Positions 32,877 to 44,800 of a stretch of DNA of 64,000 nucleotides are shown one piece after another. Origin of the DNA: Mycteria americana. Taxonomy: Eukaryota; Chordata; Aves; Ciconiiformes; Ciconiidae. Positions within the stretch are counted from its first letter, which is position 1. Each line of letters begins with the position of its first letter. A model generated the notes under the pieces. The model worked only from the letters and a program-made list of their open reading frames with translations, had not been told where the DNA came from and searched no databases. The DNA is taken from contig NC_134370.1 of assembly GCF_035582795.1 (NCBI RefSeq), positions 49,153,501-49,217,500 of the forward strand. Reading direction: 5' to 3'. The translations under genes were made by a program, and so were the position numbers.

Positions 32877-35800
32877 CTGGGGGAAAAGGGAAAACGCAAA
32901 GGTCTGTCATCCCCAGGAAGAGCCAGGATCTACTGGAAAGGAGAGTGAGATATAGCAGAAAAAGGATTGCAAAGAAATGGAGAGGGATGAGAAGGCAACT
33001 GGGACTTATTAGTTTGGTAAAATGATGGAGGAAGGAATTGCACAGAGATCCACCAAAAGGATGGATGCAATTTTAGATGTTGCTTGACATAATATCAAAG
33101 CTTGTGCTCAGGTGGCCATGGGAAATTGCTCAGTGGTGTCTTCTTCAGACAAACAAGCCCTCCTCAAGTCTGCACAATCCCCTCAAACGGGGGGATTGTG
33201 CAAACTTCAGGAGGGCTTGTTTGTCCCTTGCTTGTCCTTTCCTTCTTTACCTGCATTTCTCCATAGCTGAGTTGAGCGCTGGGGACACCTGGCCTCGAAG
33301 GAGATCAGCACGAGGAGGATGAAGGAATCTGAGATGGTCATGGGAGCAACCACACGGAAGCGGATAGCATCTTGGGCAAGCCAGAAGGGCTTCTCTGGCA
33401 TCTCATGCTGGTAGAAAATCAATCCACTGTCCACCTAAAATTAAAAAAAACCCACAATGAGCTCTGCTAAACGGCAAAATAAATACCCAGAATGGGTGAT
33501 ACCATGTAGGAGATGGGTGCATCTGTCTTATCTCTGGTGTGATGGCCACTGTAGCACCAGGGGGGACCTTGGTGACACTGTGTTAGAGCCAATGTGTGCA
33601 CCCTGAGCTCTTGTCTTGGCTGTAGGAAGGAGCAGCCAAGCCCTAATTAGGTAAGAAATGGGGATTATCACCAGCATGGTAGCCACCACTGAGAGCTCAT
33701 GGTGCCTCTCTGCCAGGATGTTTCTGTCCAGCAATTGGGGAAACTGTGGCTCAGAGGAAGGGCTGAGCTTGCTCAGCATCCTCCAAGAGTCAGACCAGGC
33801 TGCCTCCGAGGGTGAGCACAGCACAGGGGAGCTGGCAGCGTGGGCAAACCTGCGTGCTTCTGCGGGAGTGTTAAAAATAAGCCCTTCACCATGCTCTGTA
33901 AAAGCCTGGCTGTATAGGAGAAGCGTGGTAGCAAGGATCTGCTTGGAGCTGAAGCGAAAGCATCGCGCTTGGCTCTTGCCTCAGGCAGCAGCCAGGGTGG
34001 CTGGGTCTGCAGCAGGCAGGTAGCCTAAGGAAAGGGGATTATAACTCCCTGAGCCTCCCGCAGCACTAAATCCAAGGCTGGTGGCCGTGGTAAAGCCAGC
34101 ACTGGGGCGGCAGCTCTTAATCCCTCTTAGCAGCTGTTGGCAGAGCTGGGAAAGTCATGGTGTGGCTGCAGCCTTGCTCTGCCTCCTGCCAGGGAGCAGG
34201 TGCCTCTGCCCACGGTGGCAGCGGGGTCGGGCTGGGACCCCTGGGCTGCAGTGGGGGGTGATGGAGGGCTGTGCCTTGGGATCCTGGGGGGCTGGGGGAG
34301 GTGAAAACTCACCTGGGCTTGGGTGAAGTTCCTGATTTCCTCCCCCTGGGAGGTGCTCAGCCTGCCCAGGCGCGGGGCTTGCTCGATGCTGTAGTACAGA
34401 GCAGTGGAGCCGGTGGGGCTGTTGCTCACTGCCTGCAGGTTCTGGCTGGTGATGGGCTGCCGGGCACCTGGAAAACACATCCAGTACGGACTTCAACCCA
34501 TCACCTCGCCACCCACCTGCAGCTTCTGCCACGGGCATCGCTTGGCAGTGTTTGGGCAGGGGGTGGTGGAAGGGTCCAAGGGCCCTCTTTGCCATAAAGA
34601 CTGGGAGGATGGGGAATGTGACCGTACCCACCTGGGCAGACGGTGAGGCTCTGCTTCTTAGCCAGGCTGATGAGGGGCTCTCTCTGGGCCCTGACGAGGA
34701 AGAAGTGCCCAGGAGACAGGTTCTCGCCGTCCCACAGGTCGAAGGCGAAGCCCCCATCCAGGGGCCCTGCAGAAAGCACAGAGCTGGGCATTTATGGGGG
34801 GCAGCGGGGCTGCAGCCCCCCATTAACCTGGCACAGTTTGGACCAGGGTGCTGTGCGATGGGGTTAGCATTTGCCTTGGTGGCACAGTGCTCCCCTCCGG
34901 TGGTGTTCCCTCCCTCGGGCCGGGGGTGATGCCGGGGGGGTCAGGGCACCTCAGCCCTGCCCTACCTTGGTGCATGAAGAGGATGAGGCCGTTGTTTATC
35001 TGGGCCTGGGTGAACCGCCGGACCTCAGCGCCGGGTGCCGACCTCAGCACAACCTTCCCATTGGCCGGGGGCTGGATGGAGTAGGTCACCTCCTCTGCCG
35101 GGGAGTCCTCGTCCTCGGCGCTCAGGACGTGGGGGCTGATGGCAGCCGTGGTGCCTTCCCGCAGCTGGGAGATGGGGAGAGGCTGTAATGCCCCTGGGAT
35201 GCCCCCAGCACCTCTGTCCCCTTCCCTAGCCCGCTCCAGACCCTGTCCCAGCTCAGACTGCTTCACTGGGTGCCTGAGCACATCCCAGCCCAACAAGGGC
35301 CCTTTGTCCGTGTGCTGGGTGACGTCCTATTGTCTGGCTTCTTCCCAGCCCTGCATCAACCTGCACCATTGCCGTGTTTGCCAGCACGTGCCGAGCCACT
35401 GCGTCCATGCATCTGCATGGTGTGTGCAGGACAGAGGTGAGGGCTCGCCCCTCCGTGCCTCAGTTTCCCCAAGCGCTGAAAATGGAAGAAGGCACGGTGC
35501 TGGTGTGGCTTGCAGGGCTGGGGCAGAGGCTGTGCCTTTGATGTGTCTCTCCCCATTGCTCTGCAGAGAAGGGCTTTTTGTGGGGTCCCCGAGCCCTGAA
35601 CTCGCTCCCTGAGCTGCTGCTGTGTATGTGATGACCACAGCCCCGTCTCCCCCCAGCTGGGTGTTTCTCCTAGCTCGTGCTCCCGGCCAAGGCTGCAGCA
35701 AGGCCACGAGCCGACCCAGCAAACCCTCCAGGAATGACAAGTATGCAGTCGAGCTCAGGGCCACCCCGCAGCTTCCCAGGGCCACTTCCCCCAGCCAGCA

Positions 35801-38800
35801 ATGCCCACCTGCCCCCCGGGGACACTGCCACCCCAAAGCCCTGGCATCTCCCCTCTCCAGCTGGAGGCAACAATTTCTCCTGCTCCTAATGCTGTGCCGT
35901 ATCTTGGTCTTGGCAGACCACGGGGATGAATCCTGCACTGCCAGACAGGTTCGGCCCATGCTCCCCAGAGCTGTCTTTCGCTCTCAGGATGCCCCAAAAT
36001 CATGGGGTGCATGGACTGAGCCTTCCTGAAGCTCACGCAGGGTGGAGGGGCAGGGTGCTCTGCATCCCGTGGCATTGCAAGCCTGGCCCGCATCCTGCAA
36101 ACCCACAAGACAACACCCGGGTGCTGGAGGAGCTGCTCAGCTGGCCGTGCTGGGTTAGATGAGCTCTTTTCTGCTGTTTTCAGCTGGCCTAACCCAAAAC
36201 ATTTCTTGAGTGGGTGTGGGTGCCGACAGTGAAATTAAATCCCTCGGCAGTCCCTGTGGGATGGCCGGAGGCAGGCTCGAAAACACAGCTTTGGAGAGAC
36301 AGGATGGGGGAAGCACTGCTGGACACACGGCCGGTGTGGGAGCTGAAGCCCTCGCAGCAGGAACTGCTGCTCCACCACATACATGCACCGAGGTTTTTGG
36401 GCTGCTCCCCCTCCCCAGCACCCACAGTCAGGTCACTTCAGCGCCCGGTGAAATTGCAGTCACACCCGGAGCTTGGTGCCAAGGAAAACTCCCCGTGGTC
36501 AAAGCCCGCAGAGGCATTTGCAGGCGGGGGGACCGGCAGGCCCGGGGCATCGCTGCCCGCTGGGGACGGGCACATGCGGTGGCTGGAGAGGCTTTGCTCG
36601 CTGCCAAGAGCCCGTGCCACTGGAGCTGACCTGCTTCACCATGCTCCCCGTCCTCTCTGAATTATTAAAGCCTCCCGCCTGGTTCCTGCTCTCGCTTACT
36701 CGGGTTATGTTTGTTCAGCCTCCCGTGTTGCCTGTGCTCTCTGGGAGAGCGCACGGGGAGGCAGCGAAATAGTGCCGGGAGCGCGTCTGTGTTTTGGTGC
36801 AGCAGCGGAAGCCTTTCTCTTGGTGGCATCCGGCCATCCTTTCTCCCGATGCAACCCAAAAAGCTGCTTGGGGCAAATGTGCCTGGTCCCTTCCAGGGGG
36901 CTCTGCTTCAGGGTCTGAACCCTGCCCGTTGTCTCCCCAGCCCCGCGTGGACTCTGCACCCCCGGCGCTGGCAGGCACAGGCAGCAGGGGAAGGCTTTGT
37001 GCAATCTCTCTCCTGGACCCGGCCTGACCTTTAAACGCTGAAGTCATCTCTCGCCAGAGCACAAACACTGCAGGGCCGGGCCCCTCCTGAGTCCTGGGTT
37101 GCCTCAGCATTGCTCCTCCTCGGAGCAGGGAGCCTTTCCCAGCTCCGGAGCCCCTCCTGCGGGCAGCCGGGTGGCTGTGATCACCCCTCCCAGGGCCGGG
37201 GGGATCCTAAGGGAAAGGCGGATGGACCGCTGCCTCGGAGTTTATTTTGGGAGCCTTTTCTTTCTTTTCACCCTTTTTTTAGCGTGGTGGCTGGGAGGGA
37301 AGGACATGCTTTCCTAAGTGCCTTGCAATCACTGGGTTAATGGGCTGGCTAAAAATAATGCAGGGAGGGAGTCTCCTCCCCTTGCACAGGGCCAGCTCTG
37401 TGCATCTGCCCGCGCCCTGGGCAGGATGCATGGCACTGGGGACAGAGCTGCCTGCCCTGCCTGCTTCCCCTGCCTCGGGCCCACCCTGCCAGAGCCAGCC
37501 CGGAGCAGCCCTTTTGGGATGCGCTGGTCCTTAGCAAGCAGAGAGGAGCTTTTGTGCCTCTGGAGTGGAGATGAGGGGCTGCCATGGGCCCAGCAGCCGA
37601 GGGGTTAACACATCTCTGTCGGAAGTGTGGGGATTTCAGCACAGCTGGGGCAGATCTTGGAGGCACCACTTAATGCACTTTACAGTGGGATTTGTTGGGA
37701 GTGGGCTGAGGGGTGTAACTGAGGGCAGCATGGGCAGGCACAGAGTTAGGGCTGGCTGTGCATGGGGGTCAACCCCCCAAACTTTGCTGGCAGCCCTAGC
37801 CCCTCTCCCTGATTCTGGGTGGTGCCTGGCCCTGGGCAGGGCAGCCTGTACCCTTCCCTTTGGGCATCTCTTCCAGAGCCCAGGCTCCCAGACACCTTCC
37901 CAAAGCCACTGCGATGATCCTGATGGAAGCAGCTGCTTTCCCTGCTGCCAGCCTGGGAAATCCTGGGATGGGTGAGGATAGCCTGGGGGCTTGAGGGGAA
38001 TGACCCTGCTAGGCTGGCACTCCTGCATGTCTTCTAATAATTTCTCTGCTGCAGTTTTGCACTAGTGATCCTGAACAGGGCAGGGAGGTTTCTGAAACAG
38101 AAGGTGGGACTTCCAGCAGCAGGTGAGACCTATCTGCTTCTGGCTTGCCTGATGTGAGCATTAGTTATCTCATGCAATGCATGCTGCTGCAGAGGGGATA
38201 AGAAACCTGGGTACAAGGAGAGGTCTGAAGGCTGCCTAAATAATTAAGTATTTCCAGTCTGTGCTGATGACGCTTGGGCAAGCTGCTCTTCGTGCTCCCA
38301 GGAGTTATTCCGGGACCTGGGGAAGGGCGAGCAGGGTGCCTGTCCTCAGAAGGGGGAGGCGAGGAGCCGCTGCCTGCCGCCGTGGCAGCCCGGCTCCGCC
38401 GAGCCCGCCGTGCGAGAGGGAGGGCGGGAGGGGAGCGCTGCTGCGGGGCGATGCTCCCATCTTGCGGACGGTTTCAGCATCGGCGGCGGGGAGGGACGGG
38501 GGGGGGGGACAGCCCGGTCTCCGCCTCCTGCAAAGCCTCGCCCCGCCGGGAACCCGCCCCCCCTTCCCCGGAGCCCATCGCCGGCCTCTGATCTGCACCC
38601 TGGCTCTGCTGTGCCCAAATTCCCGGGGGTGCGTGACCAGGCTCAGAGCGGGTCCCGTGGGGTCCCCACGCTGGGCTGGCCAGCCCTGGGGTGTCCTAAC
38701 GCTGAGCACCCGGGGCCCGCTGGGGTGGCTGCCCATCCCCGTGGCATCCCACTCTTACCTGCAGCCCGGCGTTGACCCTCAGCCGGGGCCCCTTGGAGCT

Positions 38801-41800
38801 GCGGGGCAGGATGGTGATGAAGAGGGTCCTGGGCTGGCTCTGCCGGTCCATCTCGGAGGCGTTGGCCAGGAGGGTGAAGCTGTCGGCCTGGGCCCGGGGG
38901 CCGTCCTGCCTGTACTGGATCTGCTGGTTCTCCACCTGAAGGGCAGGGGACGGGTGACCCTCCCGGGAGGACACGGGCCACCAGCCCCGCTGGGGAGGGG
39001 ACCTGTGCACCAGCCTGGGAGGAGGGAGGGAGCCAGGCACCTACCACTTGCTCTAGGGCATCCCTGCGGGATGGATCCAGCACAAAGACAGGGAGCGGGA
39101 TCCCCATGGGAAGCAGACCTGGAGCCCAGCGTGGGTGCTCTGCCTGCATTCCCACCCTGTATCCCCAGGTGTATTTAAACACACCTCGGGGGTTGATGTG
39201 TTCCCTGTCTGCAGGGCAAACCCGCCACCCCAAACCCCTCCATCCCAAGGGCAAATATCTTTGATGGGGAGAGGAGCCCCGCAGCCCTCCCCAGCCTCCC
39301 AGTGCCGCTGGGGGCTGGAACCCACCCCCGGCCTCTTCCCAAACCCCCTGGGAAAGCAGTGTGGTGGGCAAGCGGGCACTCTTGGCTGCTCTACCTCGCT
39401 CCAGGTGAAGCTCTGCAGCCCGCCGTCCTCAGGCCGTTCGCTGTTCAGGAGGGTGCCAAAGCGGGGGGGCTCGAGCACTTTGAACTCCACGCCGAGAGCC
39501 GTGAAGTAGGCGTTGGGGATGTTGAGGATGCCCGTGGAGAGGGTGATGGAGCCACCTCCCGGCACCGTGATGTTGCGGACGTCCAGGGGGACAGCGATCG
39601 GGAGCACAGCCAGACTCACCACCACCCCCTCCAGCGGGTCTGCACCGCTGGCCGTGATGTCCACGACAAACTGGTCACGCTCCTCCTCCGGCTTGGAGTG
39701 GAGGTAGAGGACTCTGCCGTTGTTGATGTCCTCCTGGGTGAAGGACTGGATGGGGTCCAGGCTGGGCTGCTCATTCGAGTCTCTGCCGTGCTGAAGCATT
39801 GCCAGGAAGCCAGAGGCTGGGAGGCTGCTCACCAGGTAGACTATGTCTTGGGGAGGGATCTCTTCGTGGGTCACCTGGGAGTGTGGGGGAGACAAGGCAT
39901 GAGTGGGGGGCTGGTGCCTGCAAGGCTGGGCTGCCCCACAGCCCACTGCTGTGCAATCCCCCAAGGCTTTGCTGTGGGATGAGCTACAAGAGTCACTTTC
40001 TTGCTGAGGCCATGCCTGAACGCCCCCTCTGCCCCTGGGCAAAGCCTGACATGGGCACGAGTCCTTTGCTCTGGGGCATGGGCAGGTGGGAGCAAAATGG
40101 AGTCCCACTGGTGGCTGTCCTGGTTTAGTGGCCAGCAAAGTGATGCAGGCTTGGGGAATGACTAGGGAAGGGGATACTCACCAGTAAGTACTCCTCCTTG
40201 ATCCCAGCCGCTTCCCCCTGGAAGACGTGGATCTCCTTGTGGTTGACTATGCGCAGGGGGCTGGGATGGGTGTCCAAGAACACGCTGATGGCCAGCGTGT
40301 CCTCCACCACCACCTCATTCGCTTCTACAGTGAACTGGAGCTCATCCCGGGTGTTCCTGCTCCCGTTGTGGCGGTAGGAGATCTCTCCAGCTAGCAAGTC
40401 CCTCTGGGAGAAGGCCATGACCGGCTGCTCTCCTCTCAGCACAGTCCCCCACCTCGGGGGGGTTGTTATCAGGAACCGTATCTCTTCATCTGACCTGATG
40501 TCCATGTTGGTCTCCAGGCTGAGGACAGAGGAATCAATGCTCCCTTGGCTGCCTTGGTGGATGACTAGACCGGTGTTGTTGACTATTTTGATGTAGGGGT
40601 CTGATGCCTGTACTTCCAGGAGGGCTGTGGTTTGGTGGAGGCCATCTGAGACCTGTAGCTGGATCCAGCCCCGGTCAGCCCCTGAATGGACAAAGAGGAT
40701 CTTCTTCTTCCTCAAGTCATCCTGTGTGAACCGATAGACCTGGTGGTTTCTGTCATCAACAGACACGATGCTGCCAAACAAAATGTCCTTCCTTGCCAGC
40801 ACCAGCTGCGTGTCAGAGAAGCCAGAGTCCTTGTCGGTGAAGGCGATGTCATCTGTTGTCAGCAGGTGCTGCCCATTGCGCACCACATTGAAGACCTTGT
40901 TCACCACCTGGACTGGGGTGTGGTCATTGATGGGTTGGATGGAGACCCTGAAAACACCTCTCACCTCCTCCTCATCGGGCTCAGCGCTGCCCTCGCCCTG
41001 CCTGATCGCTACGAAGGGGATGTCATCCTCCAGTGTCTCGGAGTCATCATGCTGGTACAGCAGCCGGCGGTGGAGGATGTCATCGTTGGTGAACTCTGTG
41101 ATCTCCTCTCTGGAGGCCCAGCCGTGGGATGCAGCCCAGGCCAGCCTCCCGTGTGCTGGCCCCTCAATCACTTCATAGAGGTAGTCCATGCTGTTCATGC
41201 TCTGTACAAACAAGTGGTCCTTGGAGATGACGGCTTGCCCCCCTTCCGGCACAGTCAGGAGGACGTTGGTCAGGGCTGGTGCATCAGGGTCCCCACCAAT
41301 GCTGATTGTGTAGGTATAGACAGGAGAGTGCTGCTCACCAGTGCGGACGCGAAACTGGAAGGTGTCCTCAGCTTGCTGAGAGTTCCTGATGGTCACGCTG
41401 TAGCTCAGGTGGTTTCTTTGCAGGTCATCTTGGGTAAATCCAAAGCCTTCGGTCAGCCTGTTGCCAAGCAGCTCCAGGTTTCCCTTTTTGGGAGCCTGGA
41501 TTATCACGTAGTGGAAGGGGACTGGGGCAGAGTTCGGATCTTCCAACATTGCCTCCAGCTCCTTACTGGTGATATTTCTGTGCCGCTTGTTCTTCATCTG
41601 GAGGGGGACCATGGTCCTCATCTTAATGGTGGCTCTTTTAATCCTTATGAGAAAGGTGTTGTTTTGCAAGACCTTCTGCCCCACCTGGACTTTGAATCTC
41701 AGCTTCTCCACAACATCTTCCAGCCGGTGCTCTGGGTCTGTGCTAAAATACTGGATGCGCCCTTGCTCCAGGTCTTGCTGGTGGAAGGACTCAACTTTTT

Positions 41801-44800
41801 TCCATTCCCCTCCCATGCTCCCTTGCTTCTGGACCTCACCATACCTTAGGGGCTCTGTGAGGACATATAAGATGGTGACCTGTTGTTTCACGGCGTTTGT
41901 CTCCACTGACAGGTTGGCTGTGGTAATGCGTGCAGCCCCTCCTTGGGAGATGGAGAGGCCGGTGTTGTTGTGCAGGCGGATGTCAGGGTCAATGGCAAGG
42001 ATCCTCAGGGTGGCAATGGGGCTTGGGACTGTGCCATCCCTCACCTGCAAGGTGAGCTGTAAGTTTGTCCCACTCTGGTGCACATAGACTATGTTGCCTG
42101 CTTCCAGGTCCCTGCAGGAGAACTCTTCGATGGGCACTCCAGGGTGAAAATCATACTCTACATAACCCTCCTCCATCTGCTGGCCACCATGCAGCTGGAA
42201 TTCGAGGTCATCACAGGATGTGTCATCATCTAGGACCTGCAGGATGTCTGTGGTCAGGTGTTTCCGTGTGTGCTTCAGGATTGTCATGTGGTTCCCATGG
42301 GGAAAGATCACCTGTGGGGCATCATTGATGGGGTTGATCATGATGGGCAGCAGGTACATCTGGCCCTGCCGCAAGCACTCTGGGACCCCTTGCTGGGCAG
42401 TCACTGTCACCTCCAGCATCAGCTGGTCCATGGGCCCCTCGGAGCCATCGTGGACGTATCTGACTTTCCGATTCACAATGTCCAACAAGGTGAATTTCCT
42501 TCTGCTCCTGGACCCAGGAATGTCCAGCTCCAGCTGGCCATGCCTAGGGTCGTTGGTGATGCTAAAGAGGATTTGGGACTGCCGGATGTTTGCAAGGCTC
42601 AAGTCTACTGTTGGCTGGGCGTGTTTCCACTCCAGATAGGCCGTGCCCCCTTCAGAGACAATGAGGGGGCTGACATGCAGCAGCCTGCTGATGTTGGTGA
42701 AGGCAGGTGGGAAGCTGTTGTCTGGCTGGCATGGCTCCACCACCAGGCCTGGTGCTCCTGACCAGACATCTGGAGGTGCGGAGGTGGGTGCCTCATCCTG
42801 CTCGTACACCTCGTCATAGTCCCAGTAGTGCTCCTGCTTTCCACAGCCTGATGTGATGTCCTTCGTGATCACGGCATCTTGCAGACTCCTCCTCTGCAGG
42901 TTTATCCGCAGGTCCTCCAAGCAGCCAACAAATGAGTTGTTGGTCATGGTCCACACCGAGATGAAAGCAAGATGGTGTTCCCTCAGCCTTTGCAAAGCTT
43001 TTTCATTCATACCTCCAATGAAGAGGTTTCCCTGAAGGTCCAAGTAGTTGTTGATGCCCCGGTTGGATGTGGATGAGGCATAGTAATCAATCAGGATCTC
43101 AAACTTGTGGATGTCCGTGTAGACTTTGACATAGTGCTGCTGCTCATCGCTGATGAAGACGTTGTTGTGCAGGACGATGATGCCGTTCCCCTTCTCAACA
43201 AACCCTCTCAGGCGCCCGTTGGAGATCTCCAGGTAGAAGAAGTCATTCTCCAGCCCTGCGTGGTATATGAGGGGTGCCTGGGTGATGCTTGTCGTTATCA
43301 CAAATTCGATGGTTGCTTCCTCCCTTGCATCCCATGTGGGAAATGCAATGTAGGAGTGTGGCCCCAGAAACCCGAAAGGGTCCTCGGGCTCCGCAGAGAA
43401 CTGTGTGCTGCACCCTTCCTGGACCCGGTGGAAGATCTTGGAGCTGCCGTCAGAGGACAGTGGGGAGAGGACATCCAGGCCGTTGAATGTCACTAAGTGG
43501 AGGCAACCTCTGAAGGGCGAGCTGGCCTCAGTGAGGTATGGCAGGTCAAGGCTGCCTGTCCCACCGGCATAGAGGCCATACTGGATGTCCAACTCCCGTA
43601 CGGGTCCTGTGATGTCCACGGAGCTGTTAAAGAGGCTGTCGATGGTCAGCGTCATCCTGCCATCTTCCACCAGCAGCTCCACATCATGCACCGCCAGGTT
43701 ATTGAGCTGCAGCTCTGCTGGGGACTGCAGCGTCACCTCCTCTGAGCCCAGCTGCAGCCTGGCCTGCAGGGAAGGACATGGAAAGTGCTCAGCTCAAGCA
43801 AGGTGTTATCTGCAGCACAGGAGACATCTCTCCACCTACCAGAAACAGCTGCTGAAGCATGGACTGTTCCTGGGGGCTCACAAGTGTTTTGGTCCCTCTG
43901 TTCACTACTGTTCATCCTGCCCTCTTCCTCCTCTGTGCATGTTCCTCCCTCCCCAGCTAGATGCCCCTGTGGGCATGCCTCCTCTGTCCTGCTCTCTGAA
44001 TTTCTCTCCTTTTTCACTCTTTCTCAGCAAACCCCAGTCTCAGGGCTATTTTCCCGGGGTCCTCCATCTCCCAGTCCTGCTGCCCCACTGCCGGGCTTTC
44101 CTTCTCCCCCCATGGAGGAGCCCTATCAGATGCTGGCTTCTCTTTCCCTGCTCCATCCTGCCCGCTGCCCTCCATCCCTGCAGCCTGGGCTGCTTCCAGC
44201 CCTTGCCCTGGGAACTGGCAGGGGAAATAGCAGGCTTTGCTCCCCACAAGCAGCAGCCTGGAGCCTGCCTAAGTAGAGGGTTAGCTGATGGACCCTGAGA
44301 CACACGGTCTGCATTAGGGAGACCTCCGGCCAGCTGCTTGCTTGCTCTCCTGTTTTGGTTTAGATGTGGTTGGTGGCCCAGCCCAGGCTGTAGGGGAGGC
44401 AGGATGTGTGCCTCGGTTGCTCCCTGCTCTTTTCCTCCATGGTGGATGCCAACACCACAACCACAAGAGGGAATTTTATTCTTCTGTCCCTTCCCATGCC
44501 CCAGTTGGGCTTGGCCCATGGTGGGATGGGGAAGTCTGCTGATGGAGACCTCTCCTTTCTCTGAATCATCTCTGCTCACCCTTTCTCTTCACTAACCCCT
44601 TGCACCCTGAGGGTGCTGGGCACAATGTCTGGCCATGCAATGTGCATGGGGTGCCAGTGTCTGGGTGTCTCCCTGATGCTCCCCGGCCTCACCCTAGGTA
44701 GTGGGTGAGGAGCTTCCCAGCTGGAGCCTATTTCTCTGTATTCAGCTGATTCTCCCAAGATTGTGTCCGCTCTCCTCTTAAACTTTTAACATCCCCTGGC

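Noticed and set aside
40686-41849. 387-codon frame on plus opposite the large CSPG4 exon
   Set aside because: It is an antisense shadow of conserved CSPG repeats.
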